Shown here: piece by piece, positions 56,511-64,000 of the stretch
Layout of the letters: every line of letters begins with the position of its first letter
How positions within the stretch are numbered: position 1 is the stretch's first letter
Assembly (NCBI RefSeq): GCF_002201535.1
Contig: NZ_NIWW01000008.1
Span: 62,001 to 126,000 of the forward strand
DNA: 64,000 bases
Direction of reading: 5' to 3'
DNA from: Lacimicrobium sp. SS2-24
Lineage (GTDB): Bacteria > Pseudomonadota > Gammaproteobacteria > Enterobacterales > Alteromonadaceae
Position numbers and translations under genes: made by a program
The notes under the pieces: model-generated
The model's database searches: none
The model's input: only the letters and a program-made list of their open reading frames with translations
Told to the model about the DNA's origin: nothing

Positions 56511-57102
56511 CACTTTGATCGCCGGCGTGGATGAAGTGGGGCGGGGCCCTCTGGTCGGGGATGTGGTAACCGCAGCGGTGATCCTCGATGCCCGTCATCC
56601 CATTGAGGGACTGATGGATTCCAAGAAGCTCAGTGAAAAGAAGCGCCAGCATTTTTATGCCTTAATTAAAGAAAAAGCGCTGTGCTGGTCCATTGGCCGG
56701 GCCAGCGCCAAAGAAATCGATGAGCTGAATATCTTGCAGGCCACCATGTTGGCCATGGAACGCGCTGTCGAAGGGCTTTTTATTCAGCCCCAGCATGTGC
56801 TGGTAGATGGCAATCGTTGCCCTGCCTGGGCCTATTCCAGTGAGGCGGTAGTGAAAGGTGACGGGTTGATTCCGGCGATTTCCGCGGCCTCCATCCTGGC
56901 CAAAGTGACCCGGGACGCACAGATGAGCGAGCTGGCCCGGGAATATCCGGCATACGGATTTGAGCGTCATAAGGGCTATCCTACGGCGGCGCATCTGCAA
57001 AGTCTGGCGCAACTGGGGCCCACCCCTCATCATCGGCTCAGTTTTAAACCCGTACAGCGCGCTCTCGAACAACAGCAGGACAGTACCAATGGCAGACATT
57101 AA
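56500..57102 (+). CDS. rnhB: Ribonuclease HII
   Basis: A 200-residue nuclease that removes ribonucleotides from DNA and RNA primers. [20 protein letters not shown] has the catalytic Asp-Glu, [11 protein letters not shown] is read here as [11 protein letters not shown], and VLVDGNRCP and [19 protein letters not shown] follow. ATG 56500 lies within the end of lpxB, as in the E. coli lpxB-rnhB arrangement. dnaE overlaps its last 14 bases. Confidence 0.97.
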   Translation: MNNSTLIAGVDEVGRGPLVGDVVTAAVILDARHPIEGLMDSKKLSEKKRQHFYALIKEKALCWSIGRASAKEIDELNILQATMLAMERAVEGLFIQPQHVLVDGNRCPAWAYSSEAVVKGDGLIPAISAASILAKVTRDAQMSELAREYPAYGFERHKGYPTAAHLQSLAQLGPTPHHRLSFKPVQRALEQQQDSTNGRH

Positions 57103-60100
57103 CTTTGTGCACCTGCGGGTGCACAGTGACTTTTCTATGATGGATGGGTTGAACAAGACCGCGCCCATTCTTGAAAAGGTGAAAGCGCTGAACATGCCCG
57201 CAGTGGCCATTACTGATCAAATGAACCTCTGTGGTCTGGTGCGCTTTTACGATAAAGCCCATAACCTGGGGATCAAGCCGGTGATTGGCGCAGATTTCTG
57301 GGTTCAGAGTGATTTGCTTGGCGACCAGCTTTATCGTCTGACCTTACTGGCCCGTAATAATCAGGGTTACCAGAATATTACCCAGCTTATCTCAAAGGCC
57401 TATCTGCGTGGCCATGTGCAGGAAAGACCGGTTATTGATCGGGACTGGCTGCAGGAACACCATGAAGGCATTATTGTTCTTTCCGGTGCCATGGCGGGGG
57501 ATCTGGGTATTGCGCTGACTAAAGGCAATAGCGAAATGACGCAGAGCATTGTTGATTTTTATCAGCAGTATTTTGCCGAGCATTACTATGTAGAAATAAT
57601 GCGCACCGGCCGTCCCGGCGAAGAGGATTATCTGCATCAGGCGGTCGCTATGGCGACACAGCGGCAGTTGCCTGTGGTTGCCACCAATGAGGTCTGCTTT
57701 CTTGAAGCCGAACATTTTGATGCCCATGAGATCCGGGTGGCGATCCATGATGGCTATACCCTTGACGACAAACGGCGCCCCAAACGCTACAGCGCAGAGC
57801 AATATCTGCGTAGTAGTGAAGAAATGTGTGAACTTTTTGCCGACATTCCTGAAGCCCTGCAAAATACCGTTGAGATTGCCCGGCGCTGCAATGTGACCGT
57901 GCGTTTAGGCGAGTACTTCCTGCCTAAATTCCCTACCGGCGATATGACCGATGAAGATTTTCTGGTGATGAAATCTGAGCAGGGGCTGGAAGAACGTCTG
58001 GCCTTTCTGTTTCCCGACCAGCAGGAACGTCAGGCCAAGCGAGGGGAGTATGATGAGCGCCTGAAAATAGAGCTTCAGGTGATTAATCAGATGGGCTTTC
58101 CGGGTTACTTCCTGATCGTCATGGAATTTATCCAGTGGAGTAAAGATAACGGCATTCCCGTTGGACCGGGGCGGGGGTCAGGGGCCGGCTCGCTGGTGGC
58201 CTATGCACTGAAAATCACCGATCTCGACCCGCTGGAATTCGATTTGCTGTTCGAGCGGTTTCTGAACCCTGAACGGGTATCCATGCCCGATTTCGATGTC
58301 GACTTTTGTATGGATCGCCGTGATGAAGTGATTGATCATGTTGCCGATCTGTATGGGCGCGAGGCGGTGTCTCAGATTATTACATTTGGCACCATGGCGG
58401 CCAAAGCTGTGGTGCGCGACGTGGGCAGGGTACTCGGACATCCCTATGGTTTTGTCGATCGTATATCCAAGTTGATCCCCGGTGATCCCGGTATGACCCT
58501 GGCGAAAGCCTTTGAGGTAGAACCGCGTCTGCCGGAAACCTACGAGCAGGATGAAGAGGTACGGGATCTGATTGATATGGCCCGCATTCTGGAAGGGGTC
58601 ACCCGTAACGCCGGAAAACATGCCGGTGGTGTGGTTATCGCCCCCACTAAAATCACCGACTTTTCGCCCTTGTATTGTGACGAACATGGCCAGTTCCCGG
58701 TGACGCAGTTTGACAAGAACGATGTGGAAACCGCGGGACTGGTTAAATTTGATTTCCTTGGCCTGCGTACGCTGACGATTATCCAGTGGGCGCTGGATAT
58801 GATTAAAGCCGGTCAGGGCAAAGATATCGATATTACGGCTATCCCCCTTGAGGATGCGCCGAGCTTTAAAGTGCTGCAAAACGCAGAAACCACCGCGGTG
58901 TTTCAGCTTGAATCCCGTGGCATGAAGGACCTCATTAAGCGTCTTCGTCCGGACAGCTTCGAGGATATCATTGCATTGGTGGCACTTTTTCGTCCCGGCC
59001 CGTTGCAATCGGGCATGGTGGATAACTTTATTGACCGTAAGCATGGTCGAGAAGAAATTTCCTATCCCGATGCGCAGTACCAGCATGAATGTCTTGAAGA
59101 AATTCTGCAGCCCACCTACGGCATTATCCTGTATCAGGAGCAGGTCATGCAGATTGCCCAGGTCATGGCGGGATACAGCCTCGGTGAGGCCGACTTATTG
59201 CGCCGTGCGATGGGTAAGAAAAAACCTGAAGAAATGGCCAAGCAGCGGGAAGTGTTCCGCCAGGGGGCTGCCAGGAATCAGATTGATCCCGACCTGGCGA
59301 TGAAAATTTTTGATCTGGTGGAGAAGTTTGCAGGCTACGGCTTTAACAAGTCTCACTCCGCTGCCTATGCCCTGGTGTCGTATCAGACCCTGTGGCTGAA
59401 GACTCACTATCCCGCTGAATTCATGGCTGCGGTCATGTCGGCGGACATGGATAACACCGATAAGATTGTTACGCTGGTTGACGAATGCCAACGCATGGGA
59501 CTCACGGTGCTGCCTCCTGATGTTAATACTGGCCAGTACAAGTTCTCCGTCAATGAGCAGGGGCAGATTGTTTATGGTATTGGTGCCATCAAGGGGGTGG
59601 GTGAAGGTCCGATTGATGCCATTATTGACGCCCGCAAGCAACAGGGCGCCTTCAGCGACCTGTTTGACTTTTGTGCACGCCTGAATCTCAAGCGCATCAA
59701 CAAAAGGGTATTAGAGAAGCTGGTGCTGGCCGGTGCCATGGATAACCTGGGACCCCACCGGGCGTCCCTGATGGCCAGTTTGCCAGAGGCCATTGCCGCA
59801 GCCGATCAACACGCCAAGGCGCAGTCCTTCGGACAGGAGGACATGTTTGGTTTGCTCAATACCGAGCCGGAACAGGTTCAGCAGGCCTTTGCCGATGTTG
59901 CACAGTGGCAGGAGAAAGTGTGGCTGGAAGGAGAGCGCGAAACCCTGGGGCTTTACCTGACCGGGCATCCCATAAACCAGTACCAGCAGGAAATCCGCCA
60001 CTATAGTAATGGGCGCTTAGTGGACATTAAACCGACCGGACGGGAGGGCAGTGCCACCGTCGTGGGGTTGGTGATTGACATGCGTGTGCTGGTGAACAAA

Positions 60101-60556
60101 AAAGGCCGACGCTGGGCAATTGTGACACTGGATGATAAAAGTGCCAGAATGGACGTGCGCTTTTTCCCCGATATGCTCGAAGAGTATGAAGCGGTGCTGC
60201 AAAAAGATAAAATTTTGGTAGTATCGGGACAGGTCAGCTTTGATGAGTATTCGGGTGGCAATACAATGTCCGCCCGGGATGTCATGGATATTGTGCAGGC
60301 CCGGGAAAAAAATGCCAGAGCGGTTATACTGCAGCTTCAGCAACAACAGTGCAGCAGCCACTCGGTGGCTGAACTTAAAGCGGTGTTAAGTCAGTATCAG
60401 GGAGGAACCTGTCCGGTTCATTTCGATTATTATCAGCCACATGCGCGGGCTGTTTTGGCGGTGTCGGCCAACTGGTACGTCACCCCGGATGATGACTTAT
60501 TACATCAGCTACAACAGTTATTAGGTGAAGAGCAGGTCAAGCTGGCATTTCATTAG
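57089..60556 (+). CDS. dnaE: DNA polymerase III alpha subunit
   Basis: A 1155-residue replicative polymerase (E. coli 1160). The N-terminal PHP domain is [20 protein letters not shown]. The catalytic aspartates are in [52 protein letters not shown] and the helix-hairpin-helix and OB domains ([20 protein letters not shown]) follow. Its C-terminus lacks any exonuclease. ATG 57089 overlaps rnhB; earlier frames are within rnhB. It is followed by accA after 124 bp. Confidence 0.98.
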   Translation: MADINFVHLRVHSDFSMMDGLNKTAPILEKVKALNMPAVAITDQMNLCGLVRFYDKAHNLGIKPVIGADFWVQSDLLGDQLYRLTLLARNNQGYQNITQLISKAYLRGHVQERPVIDRDWLQEHHEGIIVLSGAMAGDLGIALTKGNSEMTQSIVDFYQQYFAEHYYVEIMRTGRPGEEDYLHQAVAMATQRQLPVVATNEVCFLEAEHFDAHEIRVAIHDGYTLDDKRRPKRYSAEQYLRSSEEMCELFADIPEALQNTVEIARRCNVTVRLGEYFLPKFPTGDMTDEDFLVMKSEQGLEERLAFLFPDQQERQAKRGEYDERLKIELQVINQMGFPGYFLIVMEFIQWSKDNGIPVGPGRGSGAGSLVAYALKITDLDPLEFDLLFERFLNPERVSMPDFDVDFCMDRRDEVIDHVADLYGREAVSQIITFGTMAAKAVVRDVGRVLGHPYGFVDRISKLIPGDPGMTLAKAFEVEPRLPETYEQDEEVRDLIDMARILEGVTRNAGKHAGGVVIAPTKITDFSPLYCDEHGQFPVTQFDKNDVETAGLVKFDFLGLRTLTIIQWALDMIKAGQGKDIDITAIPLEDAPSFKVLQNAETTAVFQLESRGMKDLIKRLRPDSFEDIIALVALFRPGPLQSGMVDNFIDRKHGREEISYPDAQYQHECLEEILQPTYGIILYQEQVMQIAQVMAGYSLGEADLLRRAMGKKKPEEMAKQREVFRQGAARNQIDPDLAMKIFDLVEKFAGYGFNKSHSAAYALVSYQTLWLKTHYPAEFMAAVMSADMDNTDKIVTLVDECQRMGLTVLPPDVNTGQYKFSVNEQGQIVYGIGAIKGVGEGPIDAIIDARKQQGAFSDLFDFCARLNLKRINKRVLEKLVLAGAMDNLGPHRASLMASLPEAIAAADQHAKAQSFGQEDMFGLLNTEPEQVQQAFADVAQWQEKVWLEGERETLGLYLTGHPINQYQQEIRHYSNGRLVDIKPTGREGSATVVGLVIDMRVLVNKKGRRWAIVTLDDKSARMDVRFFPDMLEEYEAVLQKDKILVVSGQVSFDEYSGGNTMSARDVMDIVQAREKNARAVILQLQQQQCSSHSVAELKAVLSQYQGGTCPVHFDYYQPHARAVLAVSANWYVTPDDDLLHQLQQLLGEEQVKLAFH

Positions 60557-60680
60557 TCAGTGCATGTGTTCTCGCCAGAGCGCCACCTGGTCATATGCCA
60601 CAAGGGCAAGTGAAGGAAGGCAAACAGTTTTTTATTATTTCCCCATATCGGGGAAATATCAGACGAGTTAAGGTCGTGGG

Positions 60681-61637
60681 ATGAGTTTGAACTATCTGAG
60701 TTTTGAGCAGCCAATCGCAGATTTGGAAGCCAAGATTGAAGAATTACGCCTGGTCAATCAAGGGGGCGAGTTCGATGTCGGGCTGGAAGAAGAAATCACC
60801 AAGCTCAGGGAGAAAAGTGCTGAGCTGACCAGAAAAATCTTCGGTGATTTAGGTGCCTGGCAGGTGTCCCAACTGGCCCGTCATCCGTTACGTCCTTATA
60901 CGCTCGATTATCTGCCGCGTATTTTTACGGAGTTTGACGAGCTCGCCGGAGATCGTGCCTTTGCCGATGACAAAGCAATCATTGGCGGTCTGGCAAAGCT
61001 TGATGAGCAACCGGTTATGGTTATTGGCCATCAAAAGGGCCGTGACACGCAGGAAAAGATAAAGCGCAACTTTGGTATGCCCAAACCTGAGGGATACCGT
61101 AAAGCGTTGCGACTGATGGAGGTGGCAGAACGCTTTCGTCTTCCCATTATCACCTTCATTGATACGCCTGGGGCTTACCCGGGAGTGGGGGCTGAAGAAC
61201 GTGGGCAGAGTGAAGCTATCGCCCGCAATCTCAAGGTGATGGCGGGACTTAAAGTGCCGGTTATCTGTACCGTCATCGGTGAAGGGGGCTCCGGTGGCGC
61301 CCTGGCCATCGGTGTGGGAGATCGGGTTAACATGCTCAAATACAGCACCTACTCGGTTATTTCACCGGAAGGCTGTGCATCCATTCTATGGAAAAGTGCC
61401 GAGAAGGCACCATTGGCGGCTGAAGCCATGGGCGTCAGCGCGGAACAGATTAAGAAACTGGGATTGATAAACAGCATTGTCGAAGAGCCGCTGGGCGGTG
61501 CTCACAGAGATTATGACGGCACCGCTGCGAACCTTAAAGCCTGCCTGAAACAGCAACTTGCGCAGTTGCAAAAACTGGCTATTCCGGAGCTGCTGGAAGA
61601 GCGCTATCAGCGCTTAATGTCATTTGGATATTGTTGA
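60681..61637 (+). CDS. accA: Acetyl-CoA carboxylase carboxyltransferase subunit alpha
   Basis: A 318-residue subunit that, with AccD, transfers CO2 from biotin to acetyl-CoA to give malonyl-CoA. [20 protein letters not shown] is the N-terminal coiled segment. [40 protein letters not shown] and [20 protein letters not shown] form the crotonase-fold active site. Position after dnaE matches E. coli. An intrinsic terminator follows. Confidence 0.98.
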   Translation: MSLNYLSFEQPIADLEAKIEELRLVNQGGEFDVGLEEEITKLREKSAELTRKIFGDLGAWQVSQLARHPLRPYTLDYLPRIFTEFDELAGDRAFADDKAIIGGLAKLDEQPVMVIGHQKGRDTQEKIKRNFGMPKPEGYRKALRLMEVAERFRLPIITFIDTPGAYPGVGAEERGQSEAIARNLKVMAGLKVPVICTVIGEGGSGGALAIGVGDRVNMLKYSTYSVISPEGCASILWKSAEKAPLAAEAMGVSAEQIKKLGLINSIVEEPLGGAHRDYDGTAANLKACLKQQLAQLQKLAIPELLEERYQRLMSFGYC

Positions 61638-61647
61638 TCATGAGTAA

Positions 61648-61672
61648 GGGCCGCATCAGCGGCTCTTTTTTT
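61648..61672 (+). terminator. Intrinsic terminator between accA and tilS
   Basis: GGGCCGC-ATCA-GCGGCTC with one G-U pair, followed by seven T. It sits 11 bp past the accA stop and ends 6 bases before the tilS ATG, so tilS translation may depend on readthrough or on an internal promoter in accA. Confidence 0.88.
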
Positions 61673-61677
61673 AAGCC

Positions 61678-62997
61678 ATGTTGTATACCCATTTCGAAGC
61701 GCAGTTACTGAGCTACCTGACCCCCGCACAACCCTTGTATGTGGCCTACAGTGGGGGGCTGGATTCTCATGTTGTGCTGCACCTTGCATCACGTTTTGTC
61801 TCCACACACCCCCAGCATACGTGTCATGCCGTGCATATCCATCATGGTTTGAGTCCACATGCAGATAGCTGGCAGAAACATTGCGCCAGGGTCTGCGAGG
61901 ACATGGCGATCCCCTTTCTCAGCCATCGACTCGCTTTACAGCACCAGCAAGGCGAGAGCCTTGAAGCTCAGGCCAGAAACGCTCGCTATCAGGCCCTGGC
62001 GAATCTGATTCCCGCTGGCGCCATGGTCCTGCTGGGACAGCATCAACAAGATCAGGTGGAGACGCTGTTATTGCAGCTAAAGCGCGGTGCTGGCCCGAAA
62101 GGCTTAAGCGGTATGGCGGTTTACGCACCAAAAGACGACCTGCACTATATCCGACCGCTGTTAGCATGCGATCAGCAACAGCTTTGTGATTATGCCCGGC
62201 AACATCACTTGCACTGGGTAGAGGATGAGTCGAACGAGGACAAGCGCTTTGATCGCAATTTTCTGCGCCACGAAGTGTTGCCTTTATTAACTAACCGCTG
62301 GCCGGGTGTGCAAAAGGCCATAGCGCGTAGTGCTGAATTATGTGCACAGCAGCACAGGTTGCTGGAAGAGCAGAGCCGGATGAACCTTGAGCAGGTGATG
62401 GCTGATGATCAGACTCTGCGACTTCCTGCGCTGATGAAATTCAGCGAGCTCTGGCGAAAACACATGATCAGAAGCTGGCTGGCGGAGCTTGGGGTACCGA
62501 TGCCGCCCCAGGCGATGATGCATCGAATCGAGTCAGAACTGATTCATGCCCGTGAGGATGCCTGTCCGAGCCTGGTATGGGGGGACTGGCAGTTAAGACG
62601 ATTTGACCGGCATGTGTACCTGCTGCCGAGCCAGATGGGCGCTTCACCAGAGCCTCTTTGCTGGCGCAAAGAGTCACAACTGCGTCTTTGTGATGGACGC
62701 CACATCATTTTTGTCCCGGGCACACGACCCGATGCGTCATCAGGCTGGCTGGGTTTAAAAGCGTACGACGAGCTTAATATCGAGTTCAGTGGCTGGTCGC
62801 AAGCCTTTCGACCTGCTGGCGCGAAGCAGAGTAAGCCCCTCAAACAATGGTTTCGGATTTGGAAGGTGCCACCCTGGCAACGTCCTTACATTCCCTTGTT
62901 ACGACATGGGGGAGAGCTGGTAGCTGTGGTGGGCTATGCAGTATCACAAGGCTGTGAGGCAAGCGGAGAGCGCGATCTCTGGGTGGCAATCCGCTGA
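61678..62997 (+). CDS. tilS: tRNA(Ile)-lysidine synthase
   Basis: A 439-residue ATP-dependent enzyme that converts C34 of the AUA-reading tRNA-Ile to lysidine. The PP-loop SGGLDSHVVLHL lies near residue 23. VHIHHGLSPHADSWQKHC, NARYQALANL and LGQHQQDQVETLLLQLKRG are family blocks. The C-terminal substrate-recognition domains end KVPPWQRPYIPLL. The ATG directly follows a terminator T-run and lacks a clear ribosome-binding site. Confidence 0.96.
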   Translation: MLYTHFEAQLLSYLTPAQPLYVAYSGGLDSHVVLHLASRFVSTHPQHTCHAVHIHHGLSPHADSWQKHCARVCEDMAIPFLSHRLALQHQQGESLEAQARNARYQALANLIPAGAMVLLGQHQQDQVETLLLQLKRGAGPKGLSGMAVYAPKDDLHYIRPLLACDQQQLCDYARQHHLHWVEDESNEDKRFDRNFLRHEVLPLLTNRWPGVQKAIARSAELCAQQHRLLEEQSRMNLEQVMADDQTLRLPALMKFSELWRKHMIRSWLAELGVPMPPQAMMHRIESELIHAREDACPSLVWGDWQLRRFDRHVYLLPSQMGASPEPLCWRKESQLRLCDGRHIIFVPGTRPDASSGWLGLKAYDELNIEFSGWSQAFRPAGAKQSKPLKQWFRIWKVPPWQRPYIPLLRHGGELVAVVGYAVSQGCEASGERDLWVAIR

Positions 62998-63015
62998 CGC
63001 AGGTTGGGCCACGGG

Positions 63016-63031
63016 CGGCAAGGTATTGCCG
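63016..63031. terminator. Hairpin between convergent tilS and diguanylate cyclase genes
   Basis: CGGCAA-GGTA-TTGCCG is a perfect 6 bp stem. A longer inverted repeat GGGCCAC / GTGGCCC (63007-63013 and 63050-63056) brackets it. No T-run on either strand. Confidence 0.4.
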
Positions 63032-63057
63032 ACTGTGAGCATCGGGGCTGTGGCCCG

Positions 63058-63942
63058 TTATGCCGACTCGACCCCTTGATAGTTGGCTTCTTTGAGTTGA
63101 TAGAGTGCCAGATCAGCGCGCTCAAACAGGCTTTCACTGGTATCCCCTTGTCGGTACAGGCTGACACCGATACTGCAGCTGGCATTGTACTGGCGCAGCA
63201 CCGGATAGCTGTTCATTGCCCGGCGAATACGCTGGCCAATACACAGCAGGGCTTTGGCGTCGGCATCTTCTATCAAACAACAAAACTCATCGCCGCCAAA
63301 ACGAAAGGCAAAGTCGGTATCACGCAGACAGTCATTGATAGCCCTGGCGACGCTGATTAGCACCTTATCGCCTTCCTGATGACCGTACTGATCATTGATC
63401 AGTTTGAATTTATCCATGTCAATCACCACCAGTCCAAACCGGCTGCCGCTACGATTAGCATGACTGATCAGACGTTGCAGTGCTTCGTCAAAGCTGGCGC
63501 GGTTACCTAAACCCGTAAGATGGTCCTTGGTAGCCATGTTGGCCAGTCTGGCATGCGCCATGGCGTGTGCCAGCGGCGTGACGATACAATCATGCATCTC
63601 GTGCAACAAACGCTCCTCGTGGGCCGAAGGCTTGCGGGCAAAGCGGTAGGTGACGCAGATACGCGGATCGAGTTGTTGTGGTGCCTCAAGCTGGCGATGA
63701 TAGACGCCGGCTAATCCGGTCGCATAGCCCTGATCAGGGGCATGGATCTCAAGGCCGGTTACGGTGAGGCGCTCGCCAAGCAGGGTCAGCGCAATGTCGG
63801 CAAGCTTAGTGATGTCAATCGTACTTAACATACGTTGCATTATGGTCAGCATGTCCGCATCAGACAACAGACGGCGGGATTCACCGAAATGGAAGAATCT
63901 GTCTTTTTCTGTACCACTGTATAAGGGGGCTAACTGGTCCAC
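63058..63942 (-). CDS. Diguanylate cyclase (GGDEF domain)
   Basis: A 294-residue cytoplasmic protein. The C-terminal GGDEF domain (about 130-290) begins TKDHLTGLGNRASFDEALQR. The active-site FRFGGDEFC is intact, and the inhibitory I-site RDTD sits at the canonical spacing before it, so it should make cyclic di-GMP with product inhibition. The N-terminal 120 residues (MDQLAPLYSGTEKDRFFHFG) have no signal peptide or membrane span and no recognised sensor domain. Monocistronic and convergent with tilS. 63943-64000 shows no gene. Confidence 0.92.
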   Translation of the reverse strand: MDQLAPLYSGTEKDRFFHFGESRRLLSDADMLTIMQRMLSTIDITKLADIALTLLGERLTVTGLEIHAPDQGYATGLAGVYHRQLEAPQQLDPRICVTYRFARKPSAHEERLLHEMHDCIVTPLAHAMAHARLANMATKDHLTGLGNRASFDEALQRLISHANRSGSRFGLVVIDMDKFKLINDQYGHQEGDKVLISVARAINDCLRDTDFAFRFGGDEFCCLIEDADAKALLCIGQRIRRAMNSYPVLRQYNASCSIGVSLYRQGDTSESLFERADLALYQLKEANYQGVESA

Positions 63943-64000
63943 ATTTCACTCCTGCCGGATATTTGACGTCAGGTAAACATCGTTCTCTTAGCAGGAATGT

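Noticed and set aside
58178-59086. Minus-strand frame of 302 codons
   Set aside because: Antisense to the catalytic core of dnaE; no start signals or family features.
1-64000. tRNA, rRNA, prophage, transposase, toxin-antitoxin or defence genes
   Set aside because: None could be recognised on either strand; the window is mainly conserved core genes.

Overview
The window is chromosomal DNA from a gammaproteobacterium. It is most likely a member of the Alteromonadales (Alteromonadaceae-like). This rests on gene order and protein signatures: glyA-nrdR-ribD-ribE-ribBX-ribH-nusB-thiL-pgpA, mutS/pncC-recA, and dapD-glnD-map / rpsB-tsf-pyrH-frr-uppS-cdsA-dxr-rseP-bamA-skp-lpxD-fabZ-lpxA-lpxB-rnhB-dnaE-accA-tilS. 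The genus is inference. No rRNA, tRNA, CRISPR array, prophage or insertion-sequence transposase was seen.

Layout. 1-2228: the 3' part of a secreted-type S41 protease, a small putative lipoprotein, and a roughly 650 bp array of palindromic intergenic repeats that forms the 3' end of the lipoprotein gene. 2229-6988 (minus): a GH20 lipoprotein hexosaminidase, then an operon of two paralogous PlsC/YihG-type acyltransferases and an MscS-type channel. 7084-13291: a solitary proB and a set of membrane proteins (a divergent Nramp-like transporter, a 55-residue single-span protein, YqaA, an AI-2E/PerM-family protein, an EamA exporter) plus a class I amidotransferase. 13439-15130: rpsF-rpsR-rplI (no priB), with the last 13 codons and terminator of rplI duplicated downstream around another repeat copy. 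15422-18874: a coiled-coil small protein, ettA and glyA. 19067-25255: nrdR, riboflavin synthesis, nusB, thiL and pgpA. 25218-27212 (minus): panE-like, VanZ-like and an RluA-family pseudouridine synthase. 27455-32714: M16 protease, gshA, SLT-like lipoprotein. 33038-37353: mutS and the divergent pncC-recA. 37670-41920 (minus): map-glnD-dapD. 42241-61637: the long translation / isoprenoid / outer-membrane assembly / lipid A / replication cluster. 61678-63942: tilS and a convergent diguanylate cyclase.

Functional logic. Most of the window is conserved core. The cell-envelope cluster links undecaprenyl-PP and CDP-diacylglycerol synthesis (uppS, cdsA, dxr), the sigma-E protease RseP, outer-membrane protein assembly (bamA, skp) and lipid A synthesis (lpxD, fabZ, lpxA, lpxB). 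The riboflavin genes are complete except for GTP cyclohydrolase II: the ribBA-like gene lacks the zinc-binding cysteines, so a separate ribA should exist elsewhere. Regulatory sites readable in the sequence include a LexA box inside the recA promoter, a good sigma-70 promoter for rpsF, a long rpsB leader, and several intrinsic terminators.

I found no convincing novel multi-gene system. The best leads are the dispersed palindromic repeats and the rplI-tail duplication, the degenerate GCHII domain, the Nramp homologue lacking the DPGN metal motif, the altered nucleophile elbow of the C26-like amidotransferase, the unannotated 55-residue membrane protein, and the 228 bp insertion-like gap between lpxA and lpxB.
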